Shown in pieces: positions 56,560 to 64,000 of a DNA stretch of 64,000 bases. Both the position numbers and the translations under genes were made by a program. Positions within the stretch are counted from its first letter, which is position 1. Every line of letters starts with the position of its first letter. Source of the stretch: Ectobius pallidus (taxonomy: Eukaryota; Arthropoda; Insecta; Blattodea; Ectobiidae); the NCBI GenBank assembly GCA_964059195.1, contig CAXKWD010000006.1, positions 69,147,073-69,211,072 on the forward strand, read 5' to 3'. Under the pieces are notes generated by a model. It did no database searches and was not told the origin of the DNA. It saw only the letters and a program-made list of their open reading frames with translations.

Positions 56560-57510
56560 TTCAGATCATCACCATCATCATCATCATCCTTTCAAGTATT
56601 AGGCCTAATGGCCTGTTATGGTCTCCTTCCGTCGCCGGAATGGTCTGCCCACAGATCGTTTCCCACATGGAATATATTGAAGCATTTGTTTGGGTATTCT
56701 GGAACGGTTCATGAGGTGAATATGGTGTAGCCAGTTACGCCTGTATTCACTCAGGTATTGAGAAATAGGTGTAATATTGAATTCTTTAGCTATTGATTCA
56801 TTTCTTTGGTGGTCTAGAAGACTATAACCAGCCGTTCTACGTAAAAATTTCATCTCAGCAGCTGTGATACGACGTTCATCCTGAGTTCGAATGGTCCATG
56901 ATTCACTGCCATAACAGAGAGTGAGTCTATCGAGAATTGTATATACTTTTGTTCTTGTGCCTCTCTGTACCTTGGATGGTTTGAAAACTTGGTTGATTCT
57001 TAAAGCATGATTATATTTATGAATTTTTTAAAGATATATCACAGTCTTTATTATATTCTAAATGATACCCTAAATAATGAAATGAATTGACTTGTTCTAA
57101 TATTGAGTTTTGAATACAGATTTTGCTTCTTAATGGAAATTTTCCTATGAAGGCCATAACTTTAGTTTTCGTGAGTGAGATATACATATTAAATTGCTGG
57201 GCTATTGTATTGAGATGATGTATAGAGTATTGCAATTCATCTTCTGTATTACCAAAAAGAACTTGATCGTCGGCATATAACAGGGTGTCTAATATAGTAT
57301 TGTGTGAAATGCGGATATTCCCATGAACTGTTAATCGCCAGCGTCTGATGATAAACATTAAACAAAAGCGGTGATAAAGGGCATCCTTGTCGTACTCCAC
57401 AATTTATTGATTTCCAGTCAGATAATTCTCTGCCAATTCGTACTGAAATTGTATTGCGTTGATATAGTATAGAAATTGGTTGGATCAATTGAAGAGATCT
57501 TTCAGATATT
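56560..57510 (-). pseudogene. LINE reverse-transcriptase fragment
   Basis: On the minus strand INCGVRQGCPLSPLLFNVY (about 57,410-57,350) is followed, after a frameshift, by the catalytic block LLYADDQVLFGN (YADD at 57,277-57,266) and QVNSFHYLGYHLE. The C-terminal part at 56,853-56,605 reads NWLHHIHLMNRSRIPKQML and CGKRSVGRPFRRRKE, as in RTE/Vingi-like arthropod LINEs. The 3' end is a GAT-type microsatellite (CATCAT run at 56,568-56,588 on the plus strand), typical of that group. It has at least two frameshifts and lacks the endonuclease. Confidence 0.85.
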
Positions 57511-57539
57511 TAAGGAAATTCCGGGATTCTATCTATTTT

Positions 57540-57965
57540 CATTTTGAGTGTTTTTCCACTTGTCAGCAATTTCCCTGTATTCCCATTCACATTCTTTCAA
57601 CTTATATAGCATCATTTGGATTTGCTCCATGATGCTCTCGGCCGACCAGGCTTTCTTCTTCCACTGGGTGACCATTCAAGAAAAGTCTTTGGCAATCTTT
57701 CATCATTCATTCTATAGCCGTGCCCATACCATTGTAAAATTCGTTTTTCGATTCTCCCAGCAGGCGATTCCTCAATGTCCATTAGTTGCCTTACCTCGTA
57801 ATTCCTTTTTCTTTCAAATTTATCCTGGCCCCACTTCGAATGCCATCCTTCTCGACGGCCTGTATCATATTTTTCGACTCTCCACTTGCGCCCAGGCCCT
57901 CATCACCGGGTGTTAAAATGCACTCAATAGCTGTGTGAAGGATTCTATTCTATGTTTGCCTACTG
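57540..57965 (-). pseudogene. Second LINE C-terminal fragment
   Basis: Minus-strand translation across one frame gives RIEKRILQWYGHGYRMNDER then WSPSGRRKPGRPRASW (about 57,760-57,640), the C-terminal block of another RTE-like LINE. It is a separate copy from the fragment next to it, because the equivalent block (RNWLHHIHLMNRS) already occurs there. Confidence 0.75.
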
Positions 57966-57969
57966 CTAT

Positions 57970-60682
57970 TTCTATACCACAGAATCCCATTCAGCTTTTT
58001 AAAATTTAAATCTACAGGTCTACTAACATAAAAATATAGTGGTTTCTCTGAGTCTGTCTGTTACATTTCACGCAAGGATACTCGACTGATAGAATTTAAA
58101 TTTTTTATGCACATGGTTTTACACCCGGAAAGAACATAGGACATAGAATATAGGAACATTTCAAGATGGGGCCATTTTAATGGTTTGCATTACAAAACGG
58201 TATTTTTCTATATCTCATTTTTCGAGAGAAACTCTTTTCAATAGCTATCGATGAACAATAAATTCCGATTATTTTTTAAATCCAAAGAGAAGCCATAGTA
58301 ATCTTCCAATAAAATGTACAAAAGTCAGTGCAATGTCGTCTGAACGAAAAGTGAGTCTGATGAAGTATCTCAAGAAAGATTAAAATTAGATTAGCACGCA
58401 TGGAACTAGATGCAGATTTTCATGCCTCTCAGGGCCATTTTCAAAATCCGGAAGAGCATCAGGCATATTGAGAAACGAAGAACATTTAATTCCTAATAGC
58501 ATTTCTCGAATAATAATATAACCCGTGCAAAATACTTTTTATACCCTGCGAAAGACAAGTAAACATCTAGTATTTCATAAAGCGCAATAGACAAAGGATA
58601 CGCATGGGGTCTAAGCTGGCAGATTACGCACAGGAACGCAGCCAAAACTGAATCACTCCATTTCGTGTTATTCTCTGCAATATAGCAAGGTATATTTGAG
58701 TAGGAGTAAATAATAGTTAAACAGACGAATGATAATTGCTTACTGAGTCAAGAAAATCGAAAATAGCAACACAATTGAATCTTGTAGGCGATGTTGGGAG
58801 GCATTCTAACACGAGCTTGCGTGTTCGCTTGAAACATCAGCGCTATTGTCTGCCAACACCTTCACAGTCGTACAATGCATTACAAGAACAATAGGGGCAA
58901 AAGCGTCTGGTCCGGTTAACCCAAGCAACAGTTCTAGCTGCCCTTTGCAATGCACTCCTACCGCTGTCCAGGGGGCCAAATTTCACACTTTCCGCTCGCA
59001 AACCCCCCACCTATTCTTTTATTGTTTCAAAGAGCGTTAATCATTTTAAAACATGCGAATTAATTATTCTTCTTTTGTACATTGTAATGCTGGATTATCA
59101 AGATCAGCGTTAAAATATGGACTTCTGACGTCCTTTATGTAGAAGTGGCAAGTCGGCAGATGACTCACGCTACTTATTTAATTTTATGGAGCAATTTATC
59201 AATTCAATATCAGGTGAGAGTGTAATTTCTGATTTATAGGAACAAATAAAGGAATGATTGAATTGTACAGAAGATTTTTCGCCGAAATTTACCACTTAGT
59301 AAACACTTCAGCTCCAACGTATGAGGGATCTATCAAGCAAATGCGAGTCAACTTAGAATAACAGCAGTTAATCTATATGAAATAATAACAGCAGATCTTC
59401 AGTTGATAGTTCAGTTAGCTTTATTAGTGAGATTATTTTGCATTAAAGTGAAATTAAAAACAATTGTTATTAACTGGCGGCCATATAGTAACAGTGGTTG
59501 ACCTTAAAAGGTCAAAGTCATTAAATTATTACATACACTTTGATTAATTTACATAATAGTTTCTAAAATTAAATCAACCAAATGTTTTATTACATGTTCA
59601 GTATTATACTTTGGCCTACGTTAGTAAAATTTATTAAAAATGTAATAATTTTAAAATTGTTACATATAAATATGATTTCATTTATTATACTGTAATGAGG
59701 ATAGCCTAGAAAAGTGGAACATGGTCACAAGTAAACTACCCCTAAGTAATTTTTACACGATAAGGAATGTAACAATTTTATTAGTAGTAGGCCTATCTAG
59801 TATTTTTCACATTAGCATTTTCAATAAATTCGTTCCAGGCATTTTTTAAAAATCAATATTAAAAAAAGTTTAAATAAAAGTCACCTTAGTATTTCAGTTA
59901 TACAAACGAAAGTCTAAGGATGCCGATGAAAGTACAACATGTCCGTAATGTAAAAATTAAGTAAATACAATGTACCGTTAATCCGCATTGGGTCTTCAGA
60001 AGACAGCAGAAAAATCCTTAAACGTTTTAATTCAGTAAACAACAAATACATAATAAATATAATTAACAAACCAATCCACTTTGCCGACACATAAAATATC
60101 AGTGAGTGATGTGAGTGATGTGAGAATGTAAAAAGGAACAGGACCACAGCATAGGAGTCAACAAATTCATTTGTAAACTTTCCTGTGCTTAACATTATTC
60201 AAGTACGCTATAACCTATGTGCCAATGGGTTATGCGTTTAAAACCAATGAAGGACATTTCAGTGAAATAATCGTTTTCTAGAATAATAATCGTAAACGTG
60301 AATACATCTCCCCATATTTTTAAAACATAAACCGCTACTCTATTAATGTTGCACATCTGCTTTTCTCTCGGCCTTTTATTCTTTTCGTCGACAAATTTTA
60401 ACGTCAGTTGTCAGAAAAACGGTTAAATATAACGATAAAAGTTAAGTATGTTAATTGCGTTTTGTTGAAAAACAGTGAAAGTTAATATGAGGATAGAGAT
60501 AAGCTGGGTAAAATGAGAACATAGACGGATGTTTTAGTAAAGAAATACAAGGCCTGGGAATTTGAGAAGTCTTCCGAAATCATGGAAATAAGGAGTATGA
60601 AGATTTGCGAGTAGGATCAATTATTTTTTACAATACGGGTGACTTATATTTGAATTTTACTTTTGAATTAAAATGAGCACTT

Positions 60683-60737
<55 letters not shown>

Positions 60738-61130
60738 TAACAATAAGTAGGTGATTTCATAAAGAGAGCGAAAATTCACGGGACCAACAGGCATGTAGAT
60801 ATTTATTCCTGAAACCACAACATATTCCTGCTATTGAGCATTATATGAGAATATTTCAGGTGAAAAATTCCTGATACTGGGACTCAAACCCTTAGGGAAA
60901 TAAATCATAGGAGAGATATTCCATCTGACTCTTTGAAACGAATTCTGGCTAGGTCAGTTGGTAGAAGATCAGTACTCTTAAATACAGTTTCCTTTTACAC
61001 TATCACTTCAACAGCTCTCATTCTGAAGTCACTCTATTCGATATTCTTGCCTTTTGGGTTGTTTTCTGGAAATCACAGAGAAAACACAAGTTGCTGTGAT
61101 TAATTAAATAAAATATTACCCAGGACCTCT
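57970..61130. other. Gene-free DNA with one AAT microsatellite
   Basis: AAT microsatellite at 60,686-60,745. A less AT-rich stretch at 58,780-59,000 contains a 64-codon frame without recognisable motif. A degenerate tRNA-like A-box (GGTCAGTTGGTAGAAG near 60,953) is noted but not called. Confidence 0.5.
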
Positions 61131-61134
61131 TGGT

Positions 61135-61255
61135 ACTGTGCTAGAGCGCTTTGCCTACTACCGATCCCCGGGCGATTCAATGTGGAACTTGTGTAGAACA
61201 GCTGATGTGAGCAGGTTATCCTGGGGCTCGCTCATTTCCTTTGAAAAACACCTAA
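61135..61255 (+). mobile_element. tRNA-derived SINE fragment, family 2
   Basis: An A-box-like TGGTACTGTGCTAGAGCG and a degenerate B box (GGGCGATTCAATG, about 61,169) precede GTGGAACTTGTGTAGAACA and GAGCAGGTTATCCTGGGG, which align with the body of the SINE at 47,933. Older and shorter. Confidence 0.55.
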
Positions 61256-61259
61256 ATTA

Positions 61260-64000
61260 ATTATTCTATTTCAACATTAGAGAATATTATTTGCTGGATT
61301 ATACAGAATGATTCTGTAGTTTTATATGTAACTTCGAAAAACTTACATCGACTTGTTATCCTATTCACAATGGTTACAGAGCAATTTATACTCGCATATA
61401 CGTAGTAAAGAGAAAGTATTGCGATCGTGAAAAAAAATCGAAATCGAGGAACACCGGGAAAACATGTATAATGTTGCCTAGAAACCGAAAAATGTGTTTT
61501 TGGAATGATGTCTGTCTGTCTGTCTATCCATCTGTCTCTGGACAAGCACAGCGGGTAAACGGCTCGTTGTATTTACTTCACTTTTTTAATTACTGTAAGG
61601 ACCTTATTGGAATTTGATCGAACCACCCACAATTTGGTTTTATAACTGAAATATTAAGGGGAGTTTTCATTTAAATTTAATTATTTTAATTTTTAAAATC
61701 AAATTTAAAAAAGGCTCTAACGATTTAAAAAAATATATAATTCAATACTTCTATCTATGACTAATAAAATGGAATATCCATTTTTCTGTAAAATTACTTA
61801 TCGGGTACATACTCGTATCCATTTTCATTTTTTCTAGGTTATCTCCTTATCTCCACAGTAAAGTTGTAGAGAAAATTAAAAAGAAATTTTTTGTAAAACA
61901 CATTTCTTTATAAAAATAAAATGAGATAAACATACACAACAAAGTGCCAGATGGAGTCAATAGGCCATATTTAAGGAAATATTCAGTTTTACACTACGGT
62001 TTCTTGAGAAAGTTTGATAAGCATAGGCCTACGTGAAGAAATAAGTGGGATAACTAAATAATGAATAGGATGAATTTGCAACAAATTCTTGACGCCAGTT
62101 GGCCTATTCCTTTATTTTTGTCAAAACATCTGAAGCAGTACAAATAAGCAGTCAAAAAATTGTACAGTTTATTATGAAGAGGAAACATTAAAAAATTAAC
62201 TTTTTTAGAATTTTTCCCATCGATTATTGGCTAAAAGGTACAAGTTTGCAAGATTTAAAGTTTCTAGCTCATATGGAAGAGAGTAAACATCGATGTCTTG
62301 TCTGAAGTAGATGTAAATGATGTCACGAATATCCAGTCAGTTTCAACATACTTATGGGGTAGCTAAAAACATCAAGTTTTGCACGATTATGGCTGTTATA
62401 TGTGCAATATTCCTGCCAAATTTTACGTTTCTATCTGTACTATAAGCGTATCAAAAATTACTTAATGAGAGGAAAATATAGGACTACAACATTTACTTAA
62501 AAAATCTAACTCAATTTTAGGGATAACCGAGAGTACAACAAAAAGTTAAACAGATCTTGATCAAGATCCGTTACCGCTGATGCAATCTGTCTTTTTTAAA
62601 CGACTAACCATTTACCTATTATAAGCCTCCATAGAAGGTCAGGACAGATCTTAAAGTTGCGGCAGCCGAATTGAATGTTTTTTTCAGAGGCTATTCCATT
62701 CATAGGCCGAGTGTTGGATTTTGACCAATAAAGTTTAGCAATTTCTCGGATATAGACCACTCATGATCGTTTATTTTATAATATGGTTCCTGCGGTCACG
62801 AGAATGCAATTTTATCTGTGAACCGTCAGCTCGTTACTGGACATGTAAGATATTTATTCAGTTAACATGAATACACGTTACAAGGAAAATATGAAAAATT
62901 CGGTAAGATTGTTACAACTATTTAATCTGGAGATTATATATTAATTTTTTAATAGTACATTATGGTAACCTCTCTAATACAATTCTTAAGATGTATATGT
63001 AAGAAAGTTTGTGCAATATATTTTGAGCCGTTTATTTGTTTTTTAAAACGTGATTCATTTTGAATTCGGCCATGTCCAGCGCCACAGTCACACATCTTAT
63101 CAAGATCTACTGTAGATTTCTTTCTCTCGACCCGCCGTTCACTCGCGAGTGAGTAACTTCGCTGCAGCTCATAAATAACTAGAGCCGAAGGTTGTCTTGG
63201 ACAATAAGCTTGTAAATTTGTGGTGTTAATTTGTTTCGTGGGCGATGAATTTGCTTTACAGTAAATAGAATTTCGTTCCCAACCAATTAGGGATGCAAGC
63301 CTCAAATTTGATATATTTGGCACTTTGACTATACTTTTCCGTTCCATTCCGTAAGGATTAGATAATGGTTTAATTTTCAATGGATGCCGGTGGTTAAAGG
63401 AGATTTAGATTGCACTATTTCATGAGTGACTGACGAATTTCTGTGATGGTTCTGCTAGAACCTTCCGCATTTCTCCGTAATAAGAGATATAGAAAAAAAG
63501 GACGGGCTTTAATAAATATAGATCTGCAGGGATTTTTAACTTTCCTGTCTATATGAAATTACCCGGGTAAATTCAAAGACTATTACCGTATGAATATAGA
63601 ATCGTTTGATTATACTTTTCACGGGATAAAAGACGTTTTACCTCATCAGTTAGACTATAACTCCAAGTCAACTTTTGTCGCGTCGCCATCATGCAATTTA
63701 CCGAAGAAATTATAGTTTGCTATTTCTCAATACTATACGAATGTAGCGTAGCTGATGTCGTATCGCGGGTGTCGCTCCATTGTAAATTAAACATAAGATG
63801 AAAGTTGAAACGGGAGCTGATAGACTGACAAACGGACAAAACTAGGCGCTTTGTTTTTAGCATGTGTCATATCATTGGCAAAAACAAATGTGTTTATTTG
63901 TATTTTTTTATTACTTTCTCATTAAATGCACTCACCTAATTACTTTCTTAACTTCTGTTAAACTTTTTAAATGTAATGTAAAAGGATAAAATGATTTTTC
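61260..64000. other. Gene-free DNA
   Basis: A short GTCT tract lies at 61,507-61,525. A repeat related to 11,130-11,690 lies at about 62,090-62,480. The 143-codon minus-strand frame at 62,949-63,380 is the longest here but has no recognisable motif. Confidence 0.5.
62090..62480. repeat. Diverged copy of the 11,130-11,690 repeat
   Basis: CAGTTTCAACATACTTATGGGG, the following GCACGATTATGGC, and GTGCAATATTCCTGCCAAATTTTA keep the order seen at 11,590-11,670. Divergence is high and the borders are unclear. Confidence 0.35.

Noticed and set aside
62949..63380. 143-codon minus-strand frame as a host gene
   Set aside because: No recognisable motif, no splice or promoter context, and length still compatible with chance in 64 kb; homology search would be needed.

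Overview
The window is eukaryotic, intergenic and transposon-rich DNA, most likely from a hemimetabolous insect with a large genome. A cockroach- or termite-like source is my inference from the AT-rich background, the mix of hAT, mariner, pogo/Tigger, LINE, tRNA-SINE and Ty3 elements, and a strong excess of the palindrome TAGGCCTA; the sequence does not prove it. I see no intact host gene. Nearly all coding signal belongs to mobile elements, and only one element, a Ty3-type LTR retrotransposon, still has long open frames.

Layout. 1-9 kb: gene-free DNA with GC-rich palindromes (2.2-2.6 kb), a decayed mariner transposase (5.0-5.3 kb), a SINE, two LINE 3' ends and a hAT element (8.26-9.0 kb). 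9.9-11 kb: a possible minus-strand LTR with a TATA promoter. 11-25 kb: mostly featureless, with dispersed repeats, SINEs, a hAT MITE with a perfect 8-bp target duplication (18.1 kb), a LINE relic (18.8 kb), a decayed pair of exon-like duplications (21.6-22.1 kb) and a Tigger MITE (23.9 kb).

Centre (25,209-42,013): a nested structure. A roughly 2.7-kb DNA element with about 725-bp terminal inverted repeats carries a broken minus-strand gene that looks like a FEN/XPG-type (PIN-like) nuclease. A 14,078-bp Ty3-type retrotransposon has inserted into its left inverted repeat. The retrotransposon has unusually long LTRs (3,678 bp each, one mismatch found by eye), each with about eleven tandem copies of a ~196-bp unit. 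Its gag ends in UGA-CUA, a known readthrough context, and pol (PR-RT-RNaseH-IN) opens 58 bp further on in the +1 frame. There is no recognisable env. A LINE tail sits in its long 3' untranslated region.

42-64 kb: SINEs (one with an 11-bp target duplication), two fragments of one LINE family sharing a CPLC..H..C motif, a hAT element that keeps its transposase C-terminus and a perfect 8-bp target duplication, a candidate TIR element full of CTCGAG sites, a short-TIR element with four internal tandem units, a GC-rich solo LTR with TATA and initiator (52.8-53.7 kb), and a tail-to-tail cluster of three LINE fragments (55-58 kb). The last 6 kb hold only a SINE, a microsatellite and a diverged repeat.

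The features worth most attention are the giant-LTR retrotransposon with its odd gag-pol junction and possible intron within the LTR, and the long-inverted-repeat element with a nuclease-like gene and no visible DDE transposase.
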